Shown here one piece after another: positions 26,070-35,133 of a stretch of DNA of 63,892 nucleotides. Below the pieces are notes generated by a model. It was not told the origin of the DNA, made no database searches, and was given only the letters and a program-made list of their open reading frames with translations. Source of the DNA: Chloroflexota bacterium (GTDB lineage Bacteria > Chloroflexota > UBA6077 > JACCZL01); assembly GCA_020845495.1 (NCBI GenBank), contig JADLFM010000239.1, positions 1 to 63,892 on the forward strand, in the 5' to 3' direction. Position numbers and translations under genes: made by a program. Each line of letters opens with the position of its first letter. Within the stretch, counting starts at the first letter, position 1.

Positions 26070-27557
26070 TCACTCGTTCGTGGGGACCACGAAGTCGGCG
26101 GCGATCCAGCCTTCGACGCCCTCCGGCGTTCGCACGAGGCGCCAGGCCCGGCCGTCGGCCGCCTGCTCTTCGCCGTTCGTGCTCACCACCTCGCCCTCGG
26201 GTATGACGGTGAGCGTAGGCGCGGACGTGTCTGGCCCCGCGCGCAGGCTCGCGCCGCGATCGTTGGTGCCGGCCACCCGCAGCGTTACGGTCGAGGACCA
26301 GTCCTCGCCGTCCGGTCCGTCCGATACGTCGAGCGGCGGGTGTACGCGTTGTGGCCACTCACCCGCTGCTCTGGTCAGGCCATCGGCGGGCACGTTGGCG
26401 AACACCGCGTCATCCGCTCCAGGCGGCTTCGGCGGGCGAGCGGTGTTCGCGAGCGTCGGCACGTAGTTCGGGGTGCCGGCGACGCGCGGGAGGGTACGGA
26501 GCAGGTAATAGGTGGGACTGCGGTATTTGAACGCGCCCTTCGAGTCTAGCTCGAACATCCAGTACTCGTTGCGGTCCGGATGCCAGAAGAGTGGCGTGGC
26601 GGCCACCACCCGCGGATCGGCCATCCAGTCACGAAACGCCACCCGGTAGAACTCGGCGATCTCCGCGTCGTCGCCGGTCTCGAGGTGGCCGGCCTCGGTG
26701 ATGATGACCGGCAGGTCGCGTCCAATGGCTTCCAATTCCGCCTCGTAGGCTAGATGGGTGTAACGGACCCCTGGCCCTTGCGACGTCACCCGGTACGGGT
26801 TCGAGGCCCAACCGCCGAGCCGCTCGAAGACGTCAGGCACGGCCTCGCGCATACCCGCGAGGAACTCGAGGGCATCCTGCATCTTCGGCATGTCGTTCGT
26901 GTTCGAGATGTCGAGCGGAGCGTTCGTCACCTTGAAGCGCTCGGAGCTCGCGAAGGCGTCGATGAACCGGCTCAGGTAGCGGGCGTAGTCGGCCGCGTCG
27001 ACTGCGCCGCCCCACTCACGCCCGAGATTTGGCTCGTTGCCAGCCACGACCCAGACGCGTTGGACCGGCCAGTTGGCACGCTCGAAGAAGGCGCGCCACT
27101 TCGCCGGCTCGTCCGGCCCCGGGCGGGTCCAGGTGCCGCTCTTCTTGTCGAAGCTGGTGGCGACTCGGATGATGGGCTGGACGTGGAACTCGTAGCAGCG
27201 GTCGAGGAAGACCTGGAGATTGAGGTCAGCCTTGTAGGTATCGCGGTCTTCGGCCGTCAAGACGACGGTGATGTAGCCCCAATCGCCGCCGTTGGCGTTG
27301 ATGAGGTCCGATGCGGCCCAGATGTATCGCTCCTGATGGAGCCGCGCGAGGTTCAGACCGACGATGTTGTTTGGGAGGAGCGCCGGTGCCGGCGCCGTCA
27401 CCGCCTCCGGTGGTTCCGTCTCGTCTGGGGCGGTCTCGTGCGGGGCCGTCTCGGATGGAGCGTCAGCGTCCTGGGCAGCCTGAGCCTGGACGGCAATCGG
27501 CAGCGGAAGCACCACGAGCGCAAGCAGCGCGACGAGCAGGAGGAGCCGAGCGAGCAT
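26070..27557 (-). CDS. Secreted glycoside-hydrolase-like TIM-barrel protein with C-terminal SH3 domain
   Basis: A 495-residue exported protein. The signal peptide covers about 1-25 (hydrophobic stretch ending VQAQA), then a Pro/Glu/Thr-rich linker to about 60. The barrel region (about 65-370) has Glu175 in VAGNEPNLG and Glu288 in VIITEAGHLE, positioned like the acid/base and nucleophile glutamates of clan GH-A. Residues about 425-493 form a bacterial SH3 domain (SLRAGPDTSAPTLTVIPEGE, ending VEGWIAADFV), a cell-wall or ligand-binding module. The ATG at 27557 opens the signal peptide; the longer frame is ignored. Substrate unknown. Confidence 0.78.
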   Translation of the reverse strand: MLARLLLLVALLALVVLPLPIAVQAQAAQDADAPSETAPHETAPDETEPPEAVTAPAPALLPNNIVGLNLARLHQERYIWAASDLINANGGDWGYITVVLTAEDRDTYKADLNLQVFLDRCYEFHVQPIIRVATSFDKKSGTWTRPGPDEPAKWRAFFERANWPVQRVWVVAGNEPNLGREWGGAVDAADYARYLSRFIDAFASSERFKVTNAPLDISNTNDMPKMQDALEFLAGMREAVPDVFERLGGWASNPYRVTSQGPGVRYTHLAYEAELEAIGRDLPVIITEAGHLETGDDAEIAEFYRVAFRDWMADPRVVAATPLFWHPDRNEYWMFELDSKGAFKYRSPTYYLLRTLPRVAGTPNYVPTLANTARPPKPPGADDAVFANVPADGLTRAAGEWPQRVHPPLDVSDGPDGEDWSSTVTLRVAGTNDRGASLRAGPDTSAPTLTVIPEGEVVSTNGEEQAADGRAWRLVRTPEGVEGWIAADFVVPTNE

Positions 27558-27646
27558 GGCGCCGATTCTACGATGCCGCGGCGCCTCGTCGTCCAGTCGG
27601 ACGCCCACAGAAGGCTCGCTTCAGTTTCGAGGGACATGGCCTCGAG

Positions 27647-27676
27647 TTGCCGCTGTAACGCAGGCCGGGCTACGCT
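27647..27676 (+). promoter_or_regulatory. Candidate promoter of the oxidoreductase-racemase pair
   Basis: TTGCCG (27647-27652) and TACGCT (27671-27676) with an 18-nt spacer. Transcription would start near 27683, leaving a leader of about 36 nt that contains AGGAGGGG (27707-27714) before the ATG. Confidence 0.45.
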
Positions 27677-27718
27677 CCCCACCCGTCAGGGAATTGAACG
27701 AGCGCCAGGAGGGGCAGC

Positions 27719-28750
27719 ATGGCGGAGCGGAGAAAGGTCGCCATCGTCGGCGTCGGGCTGATTGGCGAGCAGCACGCAGACATCTGGAGCGCGCACCCGC
27801 GCACCCAGGTCACTCTCGTGTGCGACCTGAACGAGGAGCGTGCCCGCGTCGTCGCCGCGAAGCTCGGCTGCGATTGGACGACCAGCGTCGACGACGTGGC
27901 ATCGAGCGATGTCGAGATCTGTAGCGTCACCACGCCCGACTTCGCGCACCGGGACCCGGCCGTGCGGCTCGCTCAGGCAGGCAAGCACCTGCTGATCGAG
28001 AAACCGCTCGCCACCACGAGCCAGGATGCCCAGGCCATCGTCAACGCCGCGCGCACCGCTCACGTCCAGGCGACCGTCAGCCTGGGCAATCGCTGGATGC
28101 CCCCGATCCAGCAAGCCCGTGAAGCGGTCCAGGCCGGCGAGATCGGCGATCCCACCATGTTCTACGTCCGGCTCTCGGACACCATCGATGTCCCAACCAA
28201 GATGCTCTCGTGGGCCGGACGCTCGGGGCCGCAGTGGTTTCTGTTCAGCCATACCATGGATTACATCCGCTGGATTCTCGGGCAGGAAGCAGTGGAGGTG
28301 TACGCGGTCGGGCAGAAGAAGATCCTGCCCGAGCTTGGCATCGACGCCTTCGACGCGATCCAGGCGATGGTGAAATTCGAGCGCTGCTTCGGGACGTTCG
28401 AGACGGCCTGGATCTTGCCGAGCGCCTGGCCGAGCCTGATCGAGTCGGAGTTGACGATCTACGGCAGCAAAGGTCGGCTCCACGTCGACCGGCTGCGGCA
28501 GGGCTTCGAGTTGACCTCCGACCTGGCCGGACGTCACATGTACGCGCGGCCGTCGCTCTGGGACCGCTACTCGCTGCCGCCGACCTACTTCGGGGCGCTG
28601 CGAAACCTGGTCGAGGTGCTCGACGGGCAGGCTGATCTCGCCGTCACGCTCGAGGACGGGCTGGCGACGGTCGCGTTGATCGAGGCGGCCGAGCGCTCGA
28701 TCGCGACCGGGCGACCGGTCGATCCCCGGCCGCTGATGGCGCTAGCATGA
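27719..28750 (+). CDS. Gfo/Idh/MocA-family NAD(P)-dependent oxidoreductase
   Basis: A 343-residue dehydrogenase. The Rossmann motif VAIVGVGLIGEQHADIW opens the protein, and the conserved EKPLATT block near residue 98 marks the sugar-dehydrogenase family. The C-terminal beta-sheet domain includes SHTMDYIRWILG, which carries the catalytic-type His/Asp pair. Members oxidise or reduce sugars, inositols or related cyclic substrates. Its last codons overlap the racemase-like gene (ATGA), suggesting a shared pathway. Confidence 0.85.
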   Translation: MAERRKVAIVGVGLIGEQHADIWSAHPRTQVTLVCDLNEERARVVAAKLGCDWTTSVDDVASSDVEICSVTTPDFAHRDPAVRLAQAGKHLLIEKPLATTSQDAQAIVNAARTAHVQATVSLGNRWMPPIQQAREAVQAGEIGDPTMFYVRLSDTIDVPTKMLSWAGRSGPQWFLFSHTMDYIRWILGQEAVEVYAVGQKKILPELGIDAFDAIQAMVKFERCFGTFETAWILPSAWPSLIESELTIYGSKGRLHVDRLRQGFELTSDLAGRHMYARPSLWDRYSLPPTYFGALRNLVEVLDGQADLAVTLEDGLATVALIEAAERSIATGRPVDPRPLMALA

Positions 28751-29472
28751 CGGTTGTCCAGGGCGGGCACCCCTTCGAGGGTGTGCCGGTCGGCGTCCTG
28801 CTGCTCGACACCCGCTTCCCGCGCCCGCCTGGCGACATCGGAAACGCCGAGACATTCGACTTTCCGGTCCTCTACGAAGTCGTCGAGCAGGCGACGCCGA
28901 CGCGGGTCGTGGTCGACGCGGCGAGCGGACTAGTGGATGCCTTCTGCGAGGCCGCGCGCCGGCTGGAAGCAGCCGGCGTCGGGGCCATCGCGACGTCGTG
29001 CGGCTTCCTGGCGCTCCACCAGCAAGCGCTGGCAGCGGCCGTCGCGGTCCCCGTCTTCACCTCGAGTCTGCTTCAGGTGCCAACCGTTCTGGCGAGCCTG
29101 GGGCCAGCCCGAAAGGTCGGGGTTCTGGCGTTCAAGGGCGACTCACTGACTCGGGAACACTTCCTGGGGGTGGGGGTGCCGTCGCTCGAGCGCGTGGTGG
29201 TGGGGGGTCTGGAGGGTGCGCCATCCTTCTTCCGCCCGATCGTCGAGAACTGTGGCCCGATGGACCTCGCAGCAGTCGAGTCGGAGGTGGTGGCGGTTGC
29301 GGTCGGACTGGTGGAGCGGCACCCGGACATCGGGGCGCTGGTGCTGGAGTGCACCAACCTGCCGCCCTACTCGGCCGCGATCCAGCGCGCGACGGGCCTG
29401 CCCGTGTGGGATGCAATCGCGCTCGTCCGGTGGGCGCAGCAGGCCGTTCGGCAGCGTCCGTACCCGCGCTGA
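28747..29472 (+). CDS. Aspartate/glutamate racemase superfamily protein
   Basis: A cofactor-independent racemase-fold protein of 241 residues. The two catalytic-type cysteines are Cys85 (AIATSCGFLAL) and Cys202 (LVLECTNLPPYS). This pattern fits the hydantoin-racemase / maleate-isomerase / AroM-like part of the superfamily more than glutamate racemase. It overlaps the oxidoreductase gene by 4 bp. The substrate is unknown; a D/L isomerisation step before or after the oxidoreductase is a reasonable inference. Confidence 0.8.
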   Translation: MTVVQGGHPFEGVPVGVLLLDTRFPRPPGDIGNAETFDFPVLYEVVEQATPTRVVVDAASGLVDAFCEAARRLEAAGVGAIATSCGFLALHQQALAAAVAVPVFTSSLLQVPTVLASLGPARKVGVLAFKGDSLTREHFLGVGVPSLERVVVGGLEGAPSFFRPIVENCGPMDLAAVESEVVAVAVGLVERHPDIGALVLECTNLPPYSAAIQRATGLPVWDAIALVRWAQQAVRQRPYPR

Positions 29473-29514
29473 CCCGACGCGGGATGCCGGACGGTGCGGT
29501 CAGCCTGCGTCGGG
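29473..29514. terminator. Inverted repeat between convergent racemase and livM genes
   Basis: CCCGACGC (29473-29480, directly after the racemase stop) pairs with GCGTCGGG (29507-29514, inside the end of livM) across a 26-nt loop. It may act as a weak bidirectional terminator; there is no T-tract. Confidence 0.3.
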
Positions 29515-30585
29515 AGACTCGACAGCCGGAGGCGGCTTCGGCACTCTGGCGCGGCTGAGGCGGGCGCGGGCAGCCTCGAACAAGCCGACGACCCCAGCCG
29601 GGTAGACTCGCATGACCACGATCACCAGCAGCGCAAAGATCACCATCCGAAGCTCGGCCGAGAAGCGCAGCCACTCCGACAGCCCCTGGGCCAGCAGTGC
29701 TCCCACGACCGGGCCGGGCAGCGTGCGGAAGCCGCCTAGCACGACGGCGATGATGACGAAGGCCATCTGCGAGAAGTCGGCCTGGCTCGGGGTGAGTAGC
29801 CCGACCGTGTGACCGTAGAGACCGCCGGCCAGCCCTGCGAGCGCGGTCGAGAGGGTGAAGATGACCCGCTTCCAGCGCGTCACGTCGATGCCGGCCGCCG
29901 CTGCGAGCTCCTGGTCGTCGCGGATAGCCCGCATCCGGTAGCCGATCTTCGTGCGGAGCAGGAGAACGTTCAAGAGCACCGTTAGCGCGGCGGCGGCCAG
30001 AAAGACGTAATAGTACGGCGTCGGGCTGGGCGTCGCGAAGAGAAATGGCACTCGCAGGCCCATATCGCCGCGGGTCAGGTCCGGGTTCGATTTGATGAGG
30101 ATGCGCGCCGACTCGGCGAAGGCCCAGGTGGCGATGGCGAAATACACGCCCCGCATCCCCAGGGTCAGCCAGCCCAGGCACAGCCCCAGGAGTGCCGCGG
30201 CCACCATCCCGACCAGCAGCCCGACGACGATGGGCAGCCCCAGCGCGAGAGCCGTTGCCGCCGAGGCATATGCCCCGATGGTGGCGAAGGCGTGCTGAGC
30301 CAGCGAGAACTGCCCGGTGTAGCCGGCCAGCAGGTTCCAACTCACGCCGAGGATAAGGAAGTAGAAAGCGAACGTCACCACCTGGACGCCGTAGTCGCGC
30401 AGGCCCAGCGGCAGCAGGGCCAGGAGCGCGAGCAGCACGAGCCAGGCGATGGGTGCCGCAAGCGACGACATCGCTCTGGCCGACCGTGCGTCGGTCGGGA
30501 ACGGCCCATCCGGTGATGGCGAAGCTGACTCGATGGGCGAGGATACGTCGAGAGTGGAGGGCGAACGGGCGTGGTCGGGCAGCAT
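29500..30585 (-). CDS. livM: LivM-like branched-chain amino acid ABC transporter permease
   Basis: One of two membrane permeases of a HAAT-type transporter. The 361-residue protein has a 40-residue cytoplasmic leader, then about nine hydrophobic helices. The family landmark NLLAGYTGQFSLAQHAFATI follows the second or third helix, and the cytoplasmic loop AAAAGIDVTRWKRVIFTLST is the EAA-like coupling region. The ATG at 30585 lies 4 nt after the livH stop. The transporter's real substrate could be an amino acid, amide or aromatic acid. Confidence 0.88.
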   Translation of the reverse strand: MLPDHARSPSTLDVSSPIESASPSPDGPFPTDARSARAMSSLAAPIAWLVLLALLALLPLGLRDYGVQVVTFAFYFLILGVSWNLLAGYTGQFSLAQHAFATIGAYASAATALALGLPIVVGLLVGMVAAALLGLCLGWLTLGMRGVYFAIATWAFAESARILIKSNPDLTRGDMGLRVPFLFATPSPTPYYYVFLAAAALTVLLNVLLLRTKIGYRMRAIRDDQELAAAAGIDVTRWKRVIFTLSTALAGLAGGLYGHTVGLLTPSQADFSQMAFVIIAVVLGGFRTLPGPVVGALLAQGLSEWLRFSAELRMVIFALLVIVVMRVYPAGVVGLFEAARARLSRARVPKPPPAVESPDAG

Positions 30586-30589
30586 CAAC

Positions 30590-31495
30590 TCAGACCCGTC
30601 GCTCGCGCTCGCCGAACAACCCGTGCGGACGGACGAGTAAGAACAGGATCAGGAAGATGAAGCCGTACAGATCCTGGTAGACCGGCGAGATGAAGAACGC
30701 GCCGAAGCTCTCGATCAGGGCCAGCCCGAACGCCGCGACGACCGCGCCGGGAATTGAGCCAAGCCCCCCGATCACGATGATCTCGAAACCCTTGATGGTG
30801 CTGGTCGCGCCGGTTGTGGGGTAGACCAGGAAGACTGGCGCGAGCAACGCTCCGGCAGCTGCCGCCAGCCCGACCCCGATCCCAAACCCGATCATGTCGA
30901 CGCGGGCGAGCTTGATGCCGGCCGTCTGCGCCCCGAGGCGGTTCTGTGCGGTCGCGAGGAAGGTCAGTCCGACCAGCGTACGCCGGACGAACAGATAGAA
31001 TAGCCCCAGGATCACGACGGCGCCGATGGCGGCGGCCACACGCGAGCCGTTCAGGCTGATGCCGGCGAGCACCACGTTCGGCAGATAGGGGCGCGGCTGG
31101 AACTGGTACGGGCCAGCCAGGATGATCGCGAGGTTCTGGAGCAACACGGCCAGCGCGATGGTTACGATCGTGGCGTACTCGAAGCGCCGGCTCTCGTCGT
31201 ACCGGAACATCGCCGCGAGCAGCAGGCGCTGGAGAACCAGCCCCACCAGGAATACGCTTAGCATCGCGAGTGGGAGCGCCAGCCACCAACGCTCCGGGCC
31301 GAACACGAAGGTGAGCAGCAGGTACTGGGCGTATGCGCCCAGCATGTAGAACTCGCCCATCGACCAGTTGATCATCTTCATCACGCTGGCAATGAAGGTG
31401 ATCCCAATCGCCATCAGGGCGTAGAGGGCTCCCATCATCAGCCCGATGGCGAGCAGTTGGGCGATTAGTGCAGGCGTCATGCTCGAAAGCGTCAT
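30590..31495 (-). CDS. livH: LivH-like branched-chain amino acid ABC transporter permease
   Basis: The partner permease, 301 residues, with about eight hydrophobic helices. LMMGALYALMAIGITFIASV at the N-terminus and GGLGSIPGAVVAAFGLALIE near the C-terminus are LivH hallmarks. It is preceded by a 145-nt gap holding a perfect hairpin and followed almost directly by livM. ATG 31480 (residue 6) is an alternative start; neither has a strong ribosome binding site. Confidence 0.88.
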   Translation of the reverse strand: MTLSSMTPALIAQLLAIGLMMGALYALMAIGITFIASVMKMINWSMGEFYMLGAYAQYLLLTFVFGPERWWLALPLAMLSVFLVGLVLQRLLLAAMFRYDESRRFEYATIVTIALAVLLQNLAIILAGPYQFQPRPYLPNVVLAGISLNGSRVAAAIGAVVILGLFYLFVRRTLVGLTFLATAQNRLGAQTAGIKLARVDMIGFGIGVGLAAAAGALLAPVFLVYPTTGATSTIKGFEIIVIGGLGSIPGAVVAAFGLALIESFGAFFISPVYQDLYGFIFLILFLLVRPHGLFGERERRV

Positions 31496-31568
31496 CCTGG
31501 CTCTGACCGAATCAGCAGGAGTGAGCGGGCCTCAACTGGAGACCGCGCGGCACGGGTGGCCGTGTCGT

Positions 31569-31595
31569 CTCGACGGCGGGAGAGCCGCCGTCGAG
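31569..31595 (-). terminator. Intra-operon hairpin between livK and livH
   Basis: CTCGACGGCGG (31569-31579) and CCGCCGTCGAG (31585-31595) form a perfect 11-bp stem with a 5-nt loop, about 45 nt after the livK stop. No T-run follows on the minus strand. A hairpin here would help the binding-protein mRNA outlast the permease message. Confidence 0.5.
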
Positions 31596-31640
31596 GCGGC
31601 TACACGCGGCGCCGACACGCCCGCTCACGCCTGCCTCACC

Positions 31641-32894
31641 TCACGGGCGCGTCAGATCGGCGGTCTTCAGCGTCGGTGGGTAGATGATCGAGGCATCGCC
31701 AAACGCCTGATTCGTCTCGGTGTACTGCACCAGCAGCAACGGCTGCTTCACGCGGTGCCAGTCGGCGCCGTCGGCCTGTGGGAAGCTCGTGTCGGCCTGA
31801 TTCCAGCTCATCAGCGGCCCCTTCTCGAGCGCGGCGGCGATGGCCGGGCCTTGAGTCGAACAGGCGTGATTGACAGCCTGGGCAAGCTGGAGCACGTTCC
31901 CGAAGGCGGCGAACGAACTGTACAGCGCGGGCTCGGAGTACCGCTCCTGGTACTGGTCGCGCATCCAGGCGCCAGCATCGGTCAGATGCTGGAGGGGGTG
32001 GGAGTACGCGACGAAGATGATGCCCTTCCCCTGATCGCCGACGTTCTGCCAGAACTCGGGCCGGATCGGCAGGTCATAGGACACCAGCATCGGGGTCGCT
32101 GGGAGCAAGCCGGCGTCGGTCGCTTGCTGGATCATCAGGTAGGCCGGCGCTCCGACGCCCAGATTGTAGATCAGGTCCGGAGCGAATGCCGTAACCTGGA
32201 GCAGCAGCGGCGAGATGTCGGTCGTCTTGTTGTCGAAGCTCCAGGTTTTCAGTGTGACGTCCGGCGAGCCTGCCAGCCCTTCCTTCAGAGCCTCGGTGTT
32301 GCTGGTGCCGTAGTCGGTGGTCTCGGCGATGACCGCGACCTTGGTGAAGCCGTACGTTTTGATGAAGTCCGCCACGGCGGCGGCGCGGTCGGTCGAGATC
32401 GAATGGGTCTGGAACGAAAATGGCGAGTGCGTCGAGGTGATCCGAGGATCGGATGCCTGGGTCGAGATCCAGGGTACTTGAAGCTGATCTGCCACCGGCT
32501 GGATCGCCAGTGCGACCGAGCTATGGAACTGGCCGGTCACGGCCGCGACCCCGTCATCCTGCGCGAGCTTGCGGAGCCCTGCGACCCCCTGTTGGGGAGT
32601 GCCGGCGTCGTCGGCCTTGACGATCTCGATGGTACCGGGCAGCGCGCAGGAGGCGTCCATGAGTGCGCTGCCGGGGCCGCCATTCACGTATTCGGCGGCG
32701 AGGTCGGCGCCTCGGACGATCAACTGCCCGGCGGCGGCGTCTCCAGGAGGTGAAAGCGGCGTTAGCAAGCCGATCTTGACCGGACCGTCCTGCGCGGCAA
32801 CCGGCACGACACTCTGTCCGAGCAGCAAGCTAGTCAGAGCGAGCGATGCGCCAAGCAGGGCGCGATGGAGCCATCGTGGCTCGAAGTGCTTCAC
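31641..32894 (-). CDS. livK: LivK-like ABC transporter substrate-binding protein
   Basis: A secreted periplasmic-binding protein of 417 residues, fold type I. The signal peptide covers about 1-34 (two Arg/His-rich residues, then a hydrophobic helix, ending VAA-QDG). The mature start VKIGLLTPLSPPGDAAAGQL and the ligand-loop block AVTGQFHSSVALAIQPVADQ are typical of the amino-acid/amide-binding family. GTG 32894 is chosen because GAGGGGA precedes it and the signal peptide begins there; the longer frame to 33116 is a shadow. No lipobox cysteine is present. Confidence 0.88.
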   Translation of the reverse strand: MKHFEPRWLHRALLGASLALTSLLLGQSVVPVAAQDGPVKIGLLTPLSPPGDAAAGQLIVRGADLAAEYVNGGPGSALMDASCALPGTIEIVKADDAGTPQQGVAGLRKLAQDDGVAAVTGQFHSSVALAIQPVADQLQVPWISTQASDPRITSTHSPFSFQTHSISTDRAAAVADFIKTYGFTKVAVIAETTDYGTSNTEALKEGLAGSPDVTLKTWSFDNKTTDISPLLLQVTAFAPDLIYNLGVGAPAYLMIQQATDAGLLPATPMLVSYDLPIRPEFWQNVGDQGKGIIFVAYSHPLQHLTDAGAWMRDQYQERYSEPALYSSFAAFGNVLQLAQAVNHACSTQGPAIAAALEKGPLMSWNQADTSFPQADGADWHRVKQPLLLVQYTETNQAFGDASIIYPPTLKTADLTRP

Positions 32895-33205
32895 GGTGCG
32901 TCCCCTCGTCGAGTCGTAGCGGCAGCGGTGCCGTGGGGTATCAGCGTGTCCGGGGCGGACACGCAGGAACGGTGTAGCCCGACTGGGCATATGCTGAGGC
33001 TGAGCGGGCTCGTGCAGCCGAGGCGTGGTTGCGCTGGGTCGGTACCTCCTTGCAGGTGTCGAAGGACAAGGCGCTCTGTTGCCGCGTAGTGTCTCTCTTT
33101 TGCGTCCAGTTGACAAGCGTTGTCTGTCGCGGTTTGCCCGTGCTCGCGCGGCTGAGTGGGTCCGCGCAACGGGAACTCCGTACTTTTGGGGCGACCGTCA
33201 AGCCA
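32895..33205 (-). other. 311-nt gap between livF and livK with a possible livK promoter
   Basis: No gene is visible. On the minus strand TTGTCA (33116-33111) and GACACT (33093-33088) are spaced by 17 nt and could form a promoter giving the abundant binding protein its own transcript. The -10 match is weak. Confidence 0.35.
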
Positions 33206-34105
33206 TCATGTGCGCGGTGCGGGTGATGATTCGGCAGTGACGGTCTCGCCTGCGAGGGTCTCGCCGGTCAGCATCTCGCGGATGACGTCCTCCAGGTGCG
33301 CTTCGAACCAGCGTCCGCTACCGGACCGCTGGATACGCCCTTCGCCCAGCAAGTAGACCCGTCTGGCTACCCGCACGGCGTCCACGATGTTCTGGTCGAC
33401 GAGCAGGATCGTGATGCCGTGTTGGACCAGCCGTTCCAGCAGGTCGTACAGTTCGGCGGCGATTTTCGGGGCCATCCCTACGCTCGGCTCGTCGACGAGC
33501 AGCAGGTGGGGCGGTACGACGATCTCCTTCGCCACCGCGAGCTGCCGAAGCTGCCCGCCGCTCAGGTTCGTGGCCTGGGTGGAGCGTCGCTCGGCGAGGA
33601 CCGGGAACAAGCCGTACAGTTCGTCGAGGCGCTGGCGCAGCCGAGCACGGTCTCGGCGCAGCAGCCACCCTCCCACCTTCAGATTCTCCTCGACGGTCAG
33701 GTGCGGGAAGGTGCTGTGGTGCTGGGGCAGGTAGGCGATGCCTTCGGACTTGCGGCGGTCGGACGACCAGTCAGCGATCGGTCGCCCGGCGTAGTGAATG
33801 TCACCCCGACGCGGCGACAGTAGCCCGAACAGGCAGCGCAGCAGGGTCGACTTGCCCGCACCGTTCGGGCCGATGATCGAGGTGATTGCGCCGCGCCTGA
33901 CCGTGAGATCGATGCCGCGCAGGATGTCGATGCCCTCGCGATAACCGACCGCGAGGCTACGCGTCTCGAGCACGGGCAGCGCGGTTTCGTCGTCGGCGGT
34001 CGTCGCTGGACCCGCGTGCGAGTCGGCGGGGCTGACTGAACCCTGGCGCTCACTCGAACCAGGAGACGCGTTCGCGTCGGCGCGTGCTTCAGAGCGCTCG
34101 TCCAT
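33206..34105 (-). CDS. livF: LivF-like branched-chain amino acid ABC transporter ATPase
   Basis: An ATPase of 299 residues. A Ser/Ala/Asp-rich leader of about 45 residues precedes LETRSLAVGYREGIDILRGI. Walker A is GPNGAGKS, the signature LSGGQLRQLAVAKE, and Walker B LLLVDEPSVGMAP contains the DEPSxGLAP-like block of LivF. The ATG at 34105 is supported by GAGGGAGG two bases upstream and lies 22 nt after livG. The long N-terminal leader is unusual for LivF and may be disordered. Confidence 0.88.
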   Translation of the reverse strand: MDERSEARADANASPGSSERQGSVSPADSHAGPATTADDETALPVLETRSLAVGYREGIDILRGIDLTVRRGAITSIIGPNGAGKSTLLRCLFGLLSPRRGDIHYAGRPIADWSSDRRKSEGIAYLPQHHSTFPHLTVEENLKVGGWLLRRDRARLRQRLDELYGLFPVLAERRSTQATNLSGGQLRQLAVAKEIVVPPHLLLVDEPSVGMAPKIAAELYDLLERLVQHGITILLVDQNIVDAVRVARRVYLLGEGRIQRSGSGRWFEAHLEDVIREMLTGETLAGETVTAESSPAPRT

Positions 34106-34127
34106 CGCCTCCCTCACCGACCGGGCC

Positions 34128-34862
34128 TCACACCAGCCGCCCGAGGTACGCCTCGACCACCTCCGGCCGGGCTGCGACCTCGTCCAGGCTTCCCTCGGCA
34201 ATAATCCGGCCCACGTTCATGACCGCGACCTGACGACAGAGCGCACGGACGGTCGTCATCTCGTGGCTGACCAGCAGCACCGTCGCCCCATGCTGCGCGT
34301 TGATCTCGCGGATCGTCGCCATCATCCGCTCTTTGATGGCCGGCGCAACACCGGCAAACGGCTCGTCCAGCAGGAGCAGCCGGACGGGCGCATGCATCAG
34401 CGCGCGGGCAAGCTGGAGCAGCATCGTCTGGCCGCCGGAGAGCGACGATGCCGGTGCACTCGCCAGATGGTCCAGTCCGACGTGCCGCAGGACGTCGGCC
34501 GCCTGACCCCGCACAGTGGCGAGCGGTTCGCGCCGGTGATCGGCGATGACTGGGACGAGCAGGTTTTCCGCGACGGTCAGCGACCCGAACGCCTTGGGCA
34601 TCTGAAACGTCCGGACCACCCCGAGGGCGGCCAGTTCGTGAGCGCGCCGACGCTCCAGATGCTGCCCGCCAAGCACGATCTCCCCGCCATCCAGATCGTA
34701 TTGGCCGCTAATCAGGTTGATGAGCGTGGTCTTGCCGGAGCCGTTTGGGCCGATCAAGCCATACACGAGGCCAGCGTCGAACGTCGCCGTCACGCCGTCC
34801 ACGGCGCGGGTGCCGCCGAAGCGTCGGGAGACGTTGTGAAGCTCGAGCAGTGGCGACCCCAC
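34128..34862 (-). CDS. livG: LivG-like branched-chain amino acid ABC transporter ATPase
   Basis: The first gene of the liv operon, 244 residues. Walker A GPNGSGKT, the LivG block VRTFQMPKAFGSLTVAENLL, signature LSGGQTMLLQLARAL and Walker B LLLLDEPFAGVAP are in order. The GTG at 34862 is preceded by GGGAGGTGGA, a strong ribosome binding site. A promoter-like pair lies 45 to 75 nt upstream on the minus strand. It is divergent from the GT2 gene at 35134. Confidence 0.88.
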   Translation of the reverse strand: MGSPLLELHNVSRRFGGTRAVDGVTATFDAGLVYGLIGPNGSGKTTLINLISGQYDLDGGEIVLGGQHLERRRAHELAALGVVRTFQMPKAFGSLTVAENLLVPVIADHRREPLATVRGQAADVLRHVGLDHLASAPASSLSGGQTMLLQLARALMHAPVRLLLLDEPFAGVAPAIKERMMATIREINAQHGATVLLVSHEMTTVRALCRQVAVMNVGRIIAEGSLDEVAARPEVVEAYLGRLV

Positions 34863-34907
34863 TCCACCTCCCTGGCGTTCCGAGATACGCGTGTCTACGG
34901 GCGCGCA

Positions 34908-34938
34908 CTTATAGCACGCGCCCGAGCACTACGGTCAA
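34908..34938 (-). promoter_or_regulatory. Candidate promoter of the liv operon
   Basis: On the minus strand TTGACC (34938-34933) and a CTATAAG patch (34914-34908) are separated by about 18 nt. Transcription would begin near 34900, giving a leader of about 40 nt to livG. Confidence 0.5.
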
Positions 34939-35133
34939 TCGACCCTTAGTTGCCCAGATTGGAGATGCCCTGTCATACGCGGGAGTGAGGCTGAGGGTGA
35001 AAGAGTTTCTCCTGGCCCGCTGCGTGCACGGAGTACGAGTGTCAGAAGTTTCGAGCCGCGCGCTGATGACGCATCCTGGCACTCGCCAGCCCGGTCGCCT
35101 CGCGCTCGCTCCATTTCCGCTCGAGGAGCACGC

